DNA from: CAWUIO01 sp963922455
GTDB lineage: Bacteria; Bacteroidota; Bacteroidia; Cytophagales; Microscillaceae
Reading direction: 5' to 3'
NCBI GenBank assembly: GCA_963922455.1
Contig: CAWUIO010000095.1
Coordinates: 1 to 25,386, forward strand
Length of the DNA stretch: 25,386 bases
The notes under the pieces: generated by a model
Database searches by the model: none
The model's input: only the letters and a program-made list of their open reading frames with translations
What the model was told of the DNA's origin: nothing
Position numbers and translations under genes: made by a program
Shown here: in pieces, positions 16,432 to 24,605 of the stretch
Position numbering within the stretch: position 1 is the first letter of the stretch
Layout of the letters: every line of letters starts with the position of its first letter

Positions 16432-16744
16432 AAAGCCTGCTTAGGTTATATCTCTTGGATCTCTGCTTAGAAAAAGTAAAAGTTAGCATCTCAATGAAGA
16501 AATACCCTTAGAAACTGTTTAAGTGTAGCTTTTGTCGGCCAAATGGCCCGAGTAAACTTGAGAAAACGGAGTTCTGATGAAATCAGGTTCCCTTGTGAGT
16601 CTTGGGTGCCTATACAATTAAATTTAAACCGTCTCTTAATTGATTTATAAAAGTAATCATAATACCTAAGGCTACCGAATTAAGCAGCAAAGTTGGAAAT
16701 CCCCGATATTGAGATATATCTGCCTGGTGAGTTGCTATAAATGT
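16432..16744. other. Spacer, no gene recognised
   Basis: About 310 bases between two minus-strand genes. I see only a small palindrome GGCCAAATGGCC near 16538-16549 and no long open frame, RNA gene or repeat. It probably contains the promoter of the membrane-protein gene that starts at 16431, but no consensus element was found. Confidence 0.35.
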
Positions 16745-17293
16745 TTAGAGTAGTTTACGAATGATTCCATCCATTTTTTCCCGGTCTTGCACATCCAGTA
16801 GCGCTTCGCGAGCATCTTCCTGTTCTTCATACAAGCCGTATAATAGCTTATACTTACCTTTTTCAAATAAAATGTATAAGTTTTCTAGATCCTGGAAATC
16901 GGCAAATTCACTGACGTCTAACTTATTGTAAGCACCTAACTGGATACTATACCTTAAACCCTTACTATCAATATCTCCTTCTTCCAGAGATGACTCGACA
17001 GAAATATCGGTAAACCCTTTTTTTATTAATTTAGACTGGGCGTCATTTAAAGTAGCCTCTCCCAAAAACTTGCCTACAAAAATGCGAATGTAATCATCCT
17101 CGTGAATTTTATCAGCAATGGATTGCGTACTTACAAATCCTACCTGCTTCAAATCACCAAACCGCGACCAATCTACTTCTGATTTATAAGCAGCCAATTG
17201 AACCTGATAAATTTTATGACTGGGGACACTCTTCTGGGCTAAAAGTAAGCCGGGTAGTACAAGTGTCCAGATAAGTATCATGTATCTTTTCAT
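16745..17293 (-). CDS. Exported protein with two SPOR-like repeats
   Basis: A 182-residue protein with a signal peptide (MKRYMILIWTLVLPGLLLAQ, 1-20). Two copies of a pattern resembling the SPOR (sporulation-related) peptidoglycan-binding domain follow. Repeat 1 starts YQVQLAAYKS (about 29) and ends with RIFVGKFLGEATLNDAQSKLIKKGF. Repeat 2 starts YSIQLGAYNK (about 114) and ends with YKLLYGLYEEQEDAREALLDV. The xVQLGAY start and the (V/Y)G-(K/L)-F/Y-x-(E/A)-A-L ending are the usual SPOR landmarks. SPOR domains bind peptidoglycan lacking stem peptides at division sites, but this protein has no membrane anchor or enzyme domain, so its role is unclear. It lies 127 bases downstream of the DUF2147 gene on the same strand. 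Confidence 0.75.
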   Translation of the reverse strand: MKRYMILIWTLVLPGLLLAQKSVPSHKIYQVQLAAYKSEVDWSRFGDLKQVGFVSTQSIADKIHEDDYIRIFVGKFLGEATLNDAQSKLIKKGFTDISVESSLEEGDIDSKGLRYSIQLGAYNKLDVSEFADFQDLENLYILFEKGKYKLLYGLYEEQEDAREALLDVQDREKMDGIIRKLL

Positions 17294-17420
17294 AGTAGTA
17301 TTTTTTTGCCAGTATCAAACCTAGAGTTATTAATTGCTTATATCCCTTATTTTTAAACGAACAATAGGGGTGTTTGTGTTCCAAAGCCTTCAAAATAAGC
17401 CGCTTAGGGAGTTAATTTGA

Positions 17421-17855
17421 CTAATTTACCTTATGCCAAGTCCTAGTTCCGTATAAAAAGCCAATGTAAGCCCGCATTTTTAGGGTATTTCCGTCTACCC
17501 AAATCTTACAATTATATTCTTTACCCTTGAAAGGGTCTAAAATTTTACCTCCCTTCGCTTCTTTTAGGTTCTCATTGGCCTTTAAATCCCTGATTATTAC
17601 CAAGTTTTGCATGCCCTTCCCTTTACGGTCACCACTGCATTTATCACAACGGTTTTTTTTCAGTTCCGGGTCCAAAAGGACAACCATCTTACCATAATAT
17701 TCTTGGTCATTCCCCTTAAAAATCTCTATAATAGAAGAGGGTTTATTATTTTCAAATGCTTTCCATTTTCCTACAATGGTTTGCGCTCTTACTTTTGAAA
17801 ACGGCGCCATACTAGCCCATGCTAACAAAAGTCCTACAACTAAATATTGCCTCAT
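17421..17855 (-). CDS. DUF2147 family exported protein
   Basis: A 144-residue protein that matches the DUF2147 family: IVGKWKAF near the mature N-terminus, then CDKCSGDRKGKGMQNLVIIRDLK, GGKILDPFKGKEYNCKIWV, and LKMRAYIGFLYGTRTWHKV at the end. I start at 17855, where MRQYLVVGLLLAWASMAPFSKVRAQ gives a proper signal peptide; the open frame continues to 17882 but adds only nine residues before this Met. The family has a small beta-barrel fold of unknown biochemical function. A Cys pair (CDKC) and a further Cys in YNCK could form disulfides or a metal site. It lies between a crotonase gene and the SPOR-like gene, all on the same strand. Confidence 0.85.
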   Translation of the reverse strand: MRQYLVVGLLLAWASMAPFSKVRAQTIVGKWKAFENNKPSSIIEIFKGNDQEYYGKMVVLLDPELKKNRCDKCSGDRKGKGMQNLVIIRDLKANENLKEAKGGKILDPFKGKEYNCKIWVDGNTLKMRAYIGFLYGTRTWHKVN

Positions 17856-17913
17856 TGTCCTTACAGTAAAATTAAAGGGCACTCAGATTGATGTATCCCT
17901 TGTTCTTAAAACC

Positions 17914-18735
17914 CTATTTACCAGTCCAAACTGGTTTTCTTTTTTCGGCAAAAGCTTTCAAGCCTTCTTGCGCGTCCTGGGTTTGTACAATCTCTTCAAA
18001 CATACGCTTTAAAAAAGCCTGTTTATCCGCATCGGCCACCGATCGCATCTCGTCGTAAGCTTTAAGGCCTAAACGAATCGCAGAGGGAGAATTGACAAAT
18101 AAACTGTCTAAAAACTCCTGAATTTTAGCATCCAAGTCTTCCTCCGGTACCAAGTGGGTTACTAGGCCAAAACTGTGGGCTTCTGAGGCTTCCATTTTAC
18201 CACCTCGCATGCACCAATCCAACACCTTACGTGGGGGGAGCGTTTTAAGGAGCAAATCCATGACTTGAAAGGGAAATAAGCCCCTTTCCACTTCAGGTAA
18301 GCTAAAAAATACCGACGGACTAGCAAATACGTGAGTAGCGCCTCCTACTAAGAGATGGCCTCCTGCATATACTGGAGCGTGTACTCGAGCGATGACGGGC
18401 TTGTGTACTTTGGTAAATAATTCTCCTAAGACAATAGGCTTTTCCGGCTCTGGTACTGTAGAGTTGTTTTCTTCTTCAATACCGCGAAGGGCTTTTAAAT
18501 CCATGCCTGCGCACCAAACATTCCCATGGGCACCCCAAACAATAGCCCATACACTGGGTTCATAATGTGCATAACTCATGGCCAGTGCCATCTCCTTGGC
18601 CGTAGTTTGGGTAATGGCGTTTTTCTTATGAGGCCGGTTCATTTGAACCCTTAACACATGGCCTACTTGTTTTACCTCTAGGTAGGATAAGGTGTGATCA
18701 AAGAGTCCTTTACTCACTTCTTCTGAATAAACCAT
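17914..18735 (-). CDS. Enoyl-CoA hydratase/isomerase (crotonase) family protein
   Basis: A 273-residue crotonase-fold protein, a family that includes hydratases, isomerases and thioester hydrolases acting on acyl-CoA. The visible motifs are MNRPHKKNAIT (32-42), the first oxyanion-hole strand WCAGMDLKAL (74-83), the second VHAPVYAGGHLLVGGATHV (118-136), SLPEVERGLFP (145-155), and the C-terminal EGLKAFAEKRKPVW. Compared with rat enoyl-CoA hydratase, Glu148 corresponds to catalytic Glu164, but the place of Glu144 is taken by Leu128 (next to His127). Classical two-Glu hydratase chemistry is therefore doubtful, and isomerase or hydrolase activity is as likely. The gene is divergent from the LysR gene across a 140-base gap, a layout often seen for a regulator and its target. 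A role with the HMG-CoA lyase 4 kb away (leucine breakdown) is possible but unsupported. Confidence 0.85.
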   Translation of the reverse strand: MVYSEEVSKGLFDHTLSYLEVKQVGHVLRVQMNRPHKKNAITQTTAKEMALAMSYAHYEPSVWAIVWGAHGNVWCAGMDLKALRGIEEENNSTVPEPEKPIVLGELFTKVHKPVIARVHAPVYAGGHLLVGGATHVFASPSVFFSLPEVERGLFPFQVMDLLLKTLPPRKVLDWCMRGGKMEASEAHSFGLVTHLVPEEDLDAKIQEFLDSLFVNSPSAIRLGLKAYDEMRSVADADKQAFLKRMFEEIVQTQDAQEGLKAFAEKRKPVWTGK

Positions 18736-18836
18736 AATAGCTAAATTTAGATGCCCTTCCTTTAGAAATTAGCTTCCAAAATAGGGCAAGGATTGCATAT
18801 AAAAAACAAATACACCAATATATCTCTCAAAAAACC

Positions 18837-18844
18837 TAATTTTG
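18837..18844 (+). promoter_or_regulatory. Putative -7 promoter element (TAATTTTG) and overlapping dyad for the LysR gene
   Basis: This matches TAnnTTTG, 31 bases before the LysR ATG. Just downstream, TCCC (18847-18850) and GGGA (18857-18860) form a short dyad, flanked by ATTTT (18839-18843) and AAAAT. A LysR autoregulatory site here is plausible but weakly supported. Confidence 0.4.
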
Positions 18845-18875
18845 TCTCCCAATTCCGGGATTAAAATCCAAAGCC

Positions 18876-19784
18876 ATGCTCTCACTGAAACACGAAATTT
18901 TTTTGGAAGTCGCCCGGGTTTTGAGCTTTACCAAAGCCAGCGAATCCTTATTTCTTAGCCAACCTGCCGTGAGTAAGCATATCAAAACACTGGAAGATCA
19001 TTATGGAAAAAGCTTGTTCGAGCGCAGTGGCAACCGGGTGAAGCTTACCCAAGCCGGCCTCATTTTACAAGAGCATTTACACCAGGCAAAAGTAATCCAA
19101 AAACAACTCGAGTTCGAATTGAGTGGGCTGGAAGAGCATTACCAAGCCAAAGGAGAACTCATCTTAGGATCAAGCACTACGGTTGCCTTATATATTATTC
19201 CTCCTATTTTATCACGTTTTCACAGAACTTATCCCAATTTAAATATCCGGCTTTACAACCGCAACTCTAGTAATGTTCTTAAAGCCTTGCTTAATTATGA
19301 TATTGATATGGGCATCGTGGAGCAGCAAAGCCGTCTCTCAACCGTATCCGAACGCTTTTTCTTGTCTGATGAAGTAATTCCCGTCTGCGCGACTCATAGC
19401 CCCTTGGCCCTTAATCCTGTACTAAACCTAAAAGAACTCCCCGAAATACCTTTAGTTTTAAGAGAAGCTGGCTCCGGTACGCTTAGTGCTATCGAGAAGT
19501 CCTTGCTGGCCCACCAGATAAAACTTTCCGACCTTAAAGTGAAAATCAAATTGGGAGGCACCGAAGCCCTCAAAAACTTTCTGCTCAATGACGAAAGCCT
19601 GGGCTTCTTGCCCCGGCGCTCGGTGGCCCGAGAACTCAAAAACGGTGAACTCTGCGCTTTGACCATTCCCGACTTGCATATTCAGAGAAATTTTTACTTC
19701 ATTCAAAGAAGGGGCATGGAAAATGACCGCCTAAATCAAATTTTCATTCGATTTGCCTTGTCTAGTCATAGCTTAAAGTTATGA
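18876..19784 (+). CDS. LysR-family transcriptional regulator
   Basis: A 302-residue regulator. The N-terminal winged helix-turn-helix is clear: FLEVARVLSFTKASESLFLSQPAVSKHIKTLEDHYG, then LFERSGNRVKLTQAG (about 8-63). After a linker helix comes the periplasmic-binding-protein-like effector domain (about 92-300), beginning GELILGSSTTVALYIIPPILSRF. The effector domain is closest in feel to the CysB/CysL-like group, but the ligand cannot be read. It is divergent from the crotonase gene (140-base gap) and 74 bases upstream of threonine synthase on the same strand. Either neighbour could be its target. Confidence 0.93.
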   Translation: MLSLKHEIFLEVARVLSFTKASESLFLSQPAVSKHIKTLEDHYGKSLFERSGNRVKLTQAGLILQEHLHQAKVIQKQLEFELSGLEEHYQAKGELILGSSTTVALYIIPPILSRFHRTYPNLNIRLYNRNSSNVLKALLNYDIDMGIVEQQSRLSTVSERFFLSDEVIPVCATHSPLALNPVLNLKELPEIPLVLREAGSGTLSAIEKSLLAHQIKLSDLKVKIKLGGTEALKNFLLNDESLGFLPRRSVARELKNGELCALTIPDLHIQRNFYFIQRRGMENDRLNQIFIRFALSSHSLKL

Positions 19785-19858
19785 TCTATAAGAAACTTAT
19801 ATTGTAGCGTAATGCTAATGGAGGTAAATTTAAGTATTCATTATTTTTTACTACTCCT

Positions 19859-21040
19859 ATGCTTGCTACTCAGACTAGATCTTATATAAGGCATTTAAAA
19901 TGTGCCGAATGCTCCCGAACCTTTCCGGTGGAATCCCGCAATACCTTCGCTACCTGTGAAGAAAATCAATGTAGCAACCCTTTGGTAACCGAATACGAGT
20001 TTACTAAACTCCGCGATTTTTCCCCCGAGGACCTGAAATATCGCGACCAAACCATGTGGCGCTACCGGGAAATGCTTCCCGTATTGGAAGATGAAAATAT
20101 AGTCAGCCTAGGAGAGGGAATGACCCCCATATTAGATCTACCTCAAATGGGTAGACAATTGGGTATGAGTAACCTGCTGTTAAAAGATGAATCCCTCAAC
20201 CCAACCGGATCTTTCAAAGCCCGCGGACTTAGCATGGCGATATCCAAGGCCAAAGAACTGGGCATTGGGGCCTGTATCATACCTACGGCCGGCAACGCCG
20301 GGGGGGCCATGAGCGCCTATTGCTCCCGGGCTGGTATCGAGGCCACCGTAGTGATGCCCAGCCATACACCGGAAATTTTTCGCAAAGAATGCCAACTCTA
20401 CGGAGCCCAACTCATTTTGGTGGATGGCCTGATAAGCGACTGTGCCCATAAAGTTGCCGAGCTCAATCGAGAAGGAGCATACTTTGATATTTCAACCCTG
20501 AAAGAACCTTATCGATTAGAAGGTAAGAAAACGATGGGCTACGAAATAGCCGAGCAATTAGACTGGAACTTGCCTGATGTCATCCTCTATCCTACCGGAG
20601 GGGGTACTGGGCTCATTGGCATCTGGAAGGCTTTTCAAGAAATGCTGGAGCTGGGCTGGGTGTCAGGCCCCTTACCCCGAATGGTAGCTGTACAAACCGA
20701 AAATTGCGACCCCATGGTACAAGCTTGGGAAGGCAACCCTCCCAAAAGACCCCGTCCCTCCCTAGCCAATGGTTTGGCGGTACCCAAAGCTTTTGGCAAA
20801 AATTTGATTTTAAGAACCCTTTATGAATCTAAGGGCATGGCTTTGTCGGTGAGCGAATCGGAATTGCTGGCGGGGGTATATGAACTTTCCAAAGCCGAGG
20901 GTTTAATACCCGCCCCCGAAGGGGGAGCCCTCGTCGCGGCTTGTCAAAAATTATTGGCTAGCTATTGGATGCACCCAGATGAGCAAGTCGTTTTACTCAA
21001 TACAGGAACGGGCTACAAATATTTCGAAAACTTAAGCTAG
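19859..21040 (+). CDS. thrC: Threonine synthase (PLP-dependent, with N-terminal zinc ribbon)
   Basis: Converts O-phosphohomoserine to threonine, the last step of threonine biosynthesis. The 393-residue product starts with a zinc-ribbon-like Cys set (Cys15, Cys18, Cys33, Cys38), then EGMTPILDLPQMG and the PLP lysine Lys120 in NPTGSFKARG. Next come PTAGNAGGAMSAYC, the phosphate-cradle GGGTGLIG, and EGLIPAPEGGALVAA near the C-terminus. The order and length fit the shorter, archaeal/plant-like threonine synthases with an N-terminal ribbon. A cysteate or threonine-deaminase-like relative is less likely because of the ribbon and the EGxxPAPEGGA end. The gene ends 4 bases from the stop of the convergent exonuclease gene. 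It may be read with the LysR gene upstream. Confidence 0.9.
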   Translation: MLATQTRSYIRHLKCAECSRTFPVESRNTFATCEENQCSNPLVTEYEFTKLRDFSPEDLKYRDQTMWRYREMLPVLEDENIVSLGEGMTPILDLPQMGRQLGMSNLLLKDESLNPTGSFKARGLSMAISKAKELGIGACIIPTAGNAGGAMSAYCSRAGIEATVVMPSHTPEIFRKECQLYGAQLILVDGLISDCAHKVAELNREGAYFDISTLKEPYRLEGKKTMGYEIAEQLDWNLPDVILYPTGGGTGLIGIWKAFQEMLELGWVSGPLPRMVAVQTENCDPMVQAWEGNPPKRPRPSLANGLAVPKAFGKNLILRTLYESKGMALSVSESELLAGVYELSKAEGLIPAPEGGALVAACQKLLASYWMHPDEQVVLLNTGTGYKYFENLS

Positions 21041-21044
21041 TCTT

Positions 21045-21524
21045 TTATAAAGCTCTCTCGTACTCGATTAGCCTCAGGTGAAGCGCTCGGTTCCATTGAG
21101 CGTCGGCCAAAGCGTGATGTTGCTTGTGTTTCGTAGGAAATTCTGACTCGGGAAGTCGTATCCGGTCTATCTCTTGCTTCAATTCCCGGCAGTACATAGG
21201 AAAGTTGTACGGAAGCTTTTCCATGCCTCCGTAGAGCCAAAGGATGCAAGCCCAGTCAAAAGTAGCATAATACGCCCAAATCTTGGGGATTTGGTAACCA
21301 ATAAATTCAAATAACTCTTGAGCAATTTGCTCCTTTCTTTTTCGCAGAGCTTTTCTTTCTAGCTTAGCAATTACGTTTTGGTGAAGCCAGGCATTTGCCT
21401 GGCTTTCATCAAATTCGGAGGAGATAGCATAATAACTTTCCCCCGTTTCTTTGACCAAGGCGAGGGAGATGAGTTCTAAATAGCCGGGCCGTTCAATGAA
21501 TTCAGTATCTAAGTAGCAGTGCAT
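21045..21524 (-). CDS. 3'-5' exoribonuclease, DEDDh fold (RNase AS / Rv2179c-like)
   Basis: A 159-residue single-domain exonuclease that resembles the small DEDDh enzymes typified by mycobacterial RNase AS, which trims 3' adenylate tails of RNA. All catalytic positions are visible: Asp6 and Glu8 in LDTEFIE, Asp90 in YATFDWACI, and His136 with Asp141 in HHALADAQW, five residues apart as in this class. The family-specific stretches ELISLALV, YYAISSEFD, GGMEKLPYNFPMY and the final HHALADAQWN support this group over DnaQ-type proofreading subunits. The gene is convergent with threonine synthase, with 4 bases between the stops. Upstream of its start, before the next gene, lies a copy of the dispersed GC-rich repeat. 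Confidence 0.88.
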   Translation of the reverse strand: MHCYLDTEFIERPGYLELISLALVKETGESYYAISSEFDESQANAWLHQNVIAKLERKALRKRKEQIAQELFEFIGYQIPKIWAYYATFDWACILWLYGGMEKLPYNFPMYCRELKQEIDRIRLPESEFPTKHKQHHALADAQWNRALHLRLIEYERAL

Positions 21525-21614
21525 ACTATCTTGGTAAATGGAATGGCTTTATCGTAAGAAAAAAAATAACTTGGCCCTCACCTCAGCTGCCTAGGGCATC
21601 AGGGTGGCCAAATT

Positions 21615-21745
21615 GGCTTAGGGATGGAGCGGCCTGTTTGAGCCCGCTGCTGCTTGTGCGTTGGCCGGCGAGTAGCGAGAGCCCGGCCCGCGCCGACAAG
21701 CTATGCATACATTTGGCCGGAAATTTCCTAGCGCGGGCAAGCCCC
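21615..21745 (+). repeat. Dispersed GC-rich intergenic repeat, single unit (plus orientation)
   Basis: A 131-base unit from GGCTTAGGGATGGAGCGGCC to CTAGCGCGGGCAAGCCCC. It shares the blocks GCGGCCTGTTTGAGCCCG, GCGAGTAGCGAGAGCCCGG and GCGCGGGCAAGCCCC with the units at 9944-10071, 22709-22838 and 24444-24576. GCCCGCGC (21686-21693) pairs with GCGCGGGC (21731-21738). It lies between divergent genes, about 100 bases before the HMG-CoA lyase start, so it may affect that promoter region. Confidence 0.88.
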
Positions 21746-21845
21746 AGAAAATCCAGGGCCTTGTAGTCCGTACTTGAATAAATCCCAGCGAAGCCCTAGT
21801 TTTGAAGCAAGCAGTAAACCTAATTTTTTACCAAAATACACAATC

Positions 21846-22691
21846 ATGAAAATAATCGAGTGTCCCCGGGATGCCATGCAAGGTTTGCCCGATTTTATCC
21901 CTACCGAAGACAAAGCCCGATACCTCAATCAACTCCTGAAAGTAGGCTTTGATACCCTCGATTTTGGCAGTTTTGTCTCTCCCAAAGCCATACCTCAGAT
22001 GCGAGATACGGCCGAGGTCTTGGCCCAATTAGATTTGAGCCAAACCCAAACCAAGCTTTTGGCCATCGTGGCCAATAAACGAGGAGCCGAAGCAGCGGCT
22101 GCCTACGAAGAAATTCGGTTTTTGGGCTACCCTTTTTCCATTTCAGAAACCTTTCAGCTGCGAAATACCAAGGCCAGCATTTCGGAATCCTTGGAACGGG
22201 TAAAAGTAATCCAGGAGATCTGTCAAGCCAAAGACAAGGAAATGGTACTCTATATTTCCATGGGTTTTGGCAACCCCTATGGAGATCCCTGGAATGCTGA
22301 TATAGCCCAAAAGTGGGTTTACGAATTGGCCCAATTGGGTATTCGTATTTTTCAATTGTCCGATACGGTGGGGGTGGCCGACCGTGCCTCCATCGAGTAT
22401 TTATTTGGAGAGCTCATCCCGGCCAATCCGCAACTCGAGATTGGGGCCCATTTTCACACAACACCCGATACTTGGCGTGACAAAGTTGCCCCGGCCTACG
22501 AAAAAGGTTGCCGGCGTTTTGATGGCACCATTCGGGGTTTGGGCGGCTGCCCCATGGCCCAAGACGACTTGGTAGGCAATATGCCCTCCGAACACCTCTT
22601 GGCCTTTGCCGAAGAAATGAAAGAAGAAACCGGACTGGATAAACAGGCGTATCAGGAAGCCATGCAGCAGGCGCTCCAAATTATGCATTAA
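21846..22691 (+). CDS. Hydroxymethylglutaryl-CoA lyase
   Basis: Cleaves HMG-CoA to acetyl-CoA and acetoacetate, in leucine breakdown and ketone-body metabolism. The 281-residue TIM-barrel protein starts at 21846, where the family sequence begins (MKIIECPRDAMQG); the open frame to 21774 adds 24 residues without similarity. Landmarks are Arg8-Asp9 and Gln12 in PRDAMQG, FDTLDFGSFVSPKAIPQM, the metal-binding GAHFHTTPD, and the Cys loop GLGGCPMAQDDLVGNMPSE. The GGCPMAxDDLxGNMPxE form is the variant I associate with Bacteroidota, and it differs from the GGCPYAxGAxGN form of mammals. 2-Isopropylmalate synthase relatives lack this loop. The gene stands alone between two oppositely oriented copies of the dispersed repeat. 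Confidence 0.92.
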   Translation: MKIIECPRDAMQGLPDFIPTEDKARYLNQLLKVGFDTLDFGSFVSPKAIPQMRDTAEVLAQLDLSQTQTKLLAIVANKRGAEAAAAYEEIRFLGYPFSISETFQLRNTKASISESLERVKVIQEICQAKDKEMVLYISMGFGNPYGDPWNADIAQKWVYELAQLGIRIFQLSDTVGVADRASIEYLFGELIPANPQLEIGAHFHTTPDTWRDKVAPAYEKGCRRFDGTIRGLGGCPMAQDDLVGNMPSEHLLAFAEEMKEETGLDKQAYQEAMQQALQIMH

Positions 22692-22708
22692 GTCAAGCCA
22701 CGATAGGA

Positions 22709-22838
22709 GGGGCTTGCCCGCGCCATAAAAGTTAGGCCAAGCGTGTACAAGTCTGCCGGCGCGGGCCGGGCTCTCGCTACTCGCTGCCTTTCCCCGCCAG
22801 GCCTGACGAGCTCAAACAGGCCGCTCCATCCCTAAGCC
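22709..22838 (-). repeat. Dispersed GC-rich intergenic repeat, single unit (minus orientation)
   Basis: A 130-base unit that starts 17 bases after the HMG-CoA lyase stop and reads in the opposite direction to the copy at 21615-21745. On the plus strand it begins GGGGCTTGCCCGCGCC and ends CAGGCCGCTCCATCCCTAAG plus CC. GCCCGCGCC (22716-22724) pairs with GGCGCGGGC (22758-22766), a 9-base stem around a 33-base loop. It could act as a transcription terminator for the lyase gene, but no T run follows. Confidence 0.88.
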
Positions 22839-22940
22839 AAGAAAATCGGACTCGTGTCTAAAAATACCCCCATGCTGCAACCTCTTTCCCAGGGGCTGGT
22901 CTTTTCAGTACAATACAAATACTCAAATAGCAATAGGCAT

Positions 22941-24428
22941 ATGAAACCTTACGGGCTCCTTTTACTCATGCTTTGTGCAATCAAATTATCCATCCACGGG
23001 ATTGGCAATTGGAATTATGGATTTCATCGGGACGAATTACTCCACCTTTCCGTAGGACAAGCCTTAGACTGGGGGTATATGGAGTTTCCTCCTATGATTG
23101 CCTTACTCGGACGCTTAGGAAGTAGTCTCTTTGGTTTTAGCCTGGGGGGTATACGATTGTTGCCTACTTTGGCGGGTATGGGTATACTCCTATTAGCCTG
23201 CTCGATCGCCCGCTTGATGGGAGGGAAACGCGCCTCAGTTTTTTTATGTGGGATGGCAGTGTTGTCCTTCTTACCCTACTATCGTAATCATACCCTTTTC
23301 CAACCCGTAGCCTTTGATCAGTTTTTTTGGGTATTAGGTTTTTACTTTTTGGCTCGGTACTTCAAAAATGAAGGCCCGCGTAATCTACTTTTCTGGGGGA
23401 TTAGTTTAGGTTTAGGGATGATGAATAAGTATACCATGGCCGTCTGGGCCCTGGGCGTATTCATAGGGCTTTTTTTTTACCGCAAAGGCAAAGTGTGGCG
23501 CAGCTTAGAATGGTATATTGGCGGGCTTATAGCCTTAATCATGGTCTTACCCAATGTACTCTGGCAGGCCCAGCATGGCTTTCCAGAATGGCTTCATTTA
23601 AAACTACTTCGTGAAAATCAACTACAGGGCATCACCGCCTGGGATTTTTTAGCCGGGCAATTTGTGTATCCATTAACGACTACCTTGGCCCTGATCGGAC
23701 TTCTAGCCCTTCTTTTATATAAGCCCTTGCGTAACTTTCGGGCCTTAGGAGTCTCCGTGCTAAGCATCTTAACCTTCATGGCGGCTTTACATTCCCGGGA
23801 TTATTACATTTTTGGAGCCTATCCGGTACTCTTTGCGGCCGGTTCCGTGTGGATTGAAAAACAAATACCCCAGGCCCCTGTCTGGAATTATGCTATAGCC
23901 GGGCTGCTTTTTATTTGGATTTTACCCGACCTCCCCAGGGCCATCCCGATTTTACCTATCCAGGATTATATACATTACCGAGGGCTAGAAAAAGTGGAAG
24001 GCCGTTACGAGCTTACGAGTGATTACGCCGATATGTTTGGTTGGGAAGAGCAGGTAGCCTTGGTGGATAGTGTCTATCAAAGTTTGCGGCCAGATGAGAA
24101 AAAAAACTGTGTCATTTGGGCCGAAAACTATGGGGAAGCGGGGGCTTTAAAAATACTGGGTAAAAAATATGGCCTACCCGACCCCATCAGTCGCCACGGA
24201 AGCTTTTGGCTCTGGGGTTACCAAAGCTCCGATGCCGCAGTATGGATTAGCCTCGGAAATGAAAGACCCTCGGTAGAGTTTGTTTTTGAAGATATCCAAT
24301 TAGTAAAAATGATTACCCACCCCTATGCCATTGGGGAAGAAAACAATATTCCATTATACATCTGTCGCAAACCCAAGATCGATATCGCTGCCTGGTGGGC
24401 GGGGTATGAGACACACGTATTTGATTGA
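22941..24428 (+). CDS. GT-C membrane glycosyltransferase (ArnT/PMT-like)
   Basis: A 495-residue polytopic inner-membrane protein of the dolichyl-phosphate-mannose-protein mannosyltransferase/ArnT superfamily. These enzymes transfer a sugar from a polyprenyl-phosphate donor to a protein, lipid or glycan on the periplasmic side. The start is taken at 22941, since the first membrane helix (GLLLLMLCAIKLSIHGI) begins there; the frame extends upstream to 22854 but the added residues are polar and partly next to a repeat. The first periplasmic loop has YGFHRDELLHLSVGQALDWGYMEFPP, with the family catalytic Asp31-Glu32 and the W-G-Y-x-x-x-P-P motif. About ten hydrophobic segments follow up to about residue 350, then a soluble C-terminal domain. 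The acceptor is unknown. No other glycan gene is near. Confidence 0.87.
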   Translation: MKPYGLLLLMLCAIKLSIHGIGNWNYGFHRDELLHLSVGQALDWGYMEFPPMIALLGRLGSSLFGFSLGGIRLLPTLAGMGILLLACSIARLMGGKRASVFLCGMAVLSFLPYYRNHTLFQPVAFDQFFWVLGFYFLARYFKNEGPRNLLFWGISLGLGMMNKYTMAVWALGVFIGLFFYRKGKVWRSLEWYIGGLIALIMVLPNVLWQAQHGFPEWLHLKLLRENQLQGITAWDFLAGQFVYPLTTTLALIGLLALLLYKPLRNFRALGVSVLSILTFMAALHSRDYYIFGAYPVLFAAGSVWIEKQIPQAPVWNYAIAGLLFIWILPDLPRAIPILPIQDYIHYRGLEKVEGRYELTSDYADMFGWEEQVALVDSVYQSLRPDEKKNCVIWAENYGEAGALKILGKKYGLPDPISRHGSFWLWGYQSSDAAVWISLGNERPSVEFVFEDIQLVKMITHPYAIGEENNIPLYICRKPKIDIAAWWAGYETHVFD

Positions 24429-24443
24429 TCCTGAGAAGGTTTT

Positions 24444-24576
24444 GGGGCTGTCCCCCGCCTATGAAGATTTTGTTTTTGGCTCCCTGTCTCGTACAAGGCG
24501 GGGGTCGGGCTTTCGCTACTCGCCTGCCTCCCCCAAAGCCAAAACGGGCTCAAACAGGCCGCTCTATCCCTCAGCC
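24444..24576 (-). repeat. Dispersed GC-rich intergenic repeat, diverged single unit (minus orientation)
   Basis: A 133-base unit, 16 bases after the glycosyltransferase stop. It keeps the blocks TTCGCTACTCGCC, GGGCTCAAACAGGCCGCTC and TATCCCTCAGCC. Its long-range stem is CCCCCGCCT (24452-24460) / AGGCGGGGG (24496-24504). Relative to the other copies, a G-to-C change in one arm is matched by a C-to-G change in the other, so pairing is kept. Confidence 0.82.
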
Positions 24577-24605
24577 TCTTGAAAGAAGAGAACAGAGATT
24601 GAAAA

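Noticed and set aside
16538..16549. GGCCAAATGGCC palindrome as a member of the repeat family
   Set aside because: It is short and lacks all conserved blocks of the family; such a palindrome is expected by chance.
19820..19827. GGAGG-like sequence as the ribosome binding site of threonine synthase
   Set aside because: It is more than 30 bases from the ATG at 19859, too far to set the start, and Bacteroidota rarely rely on such sites.
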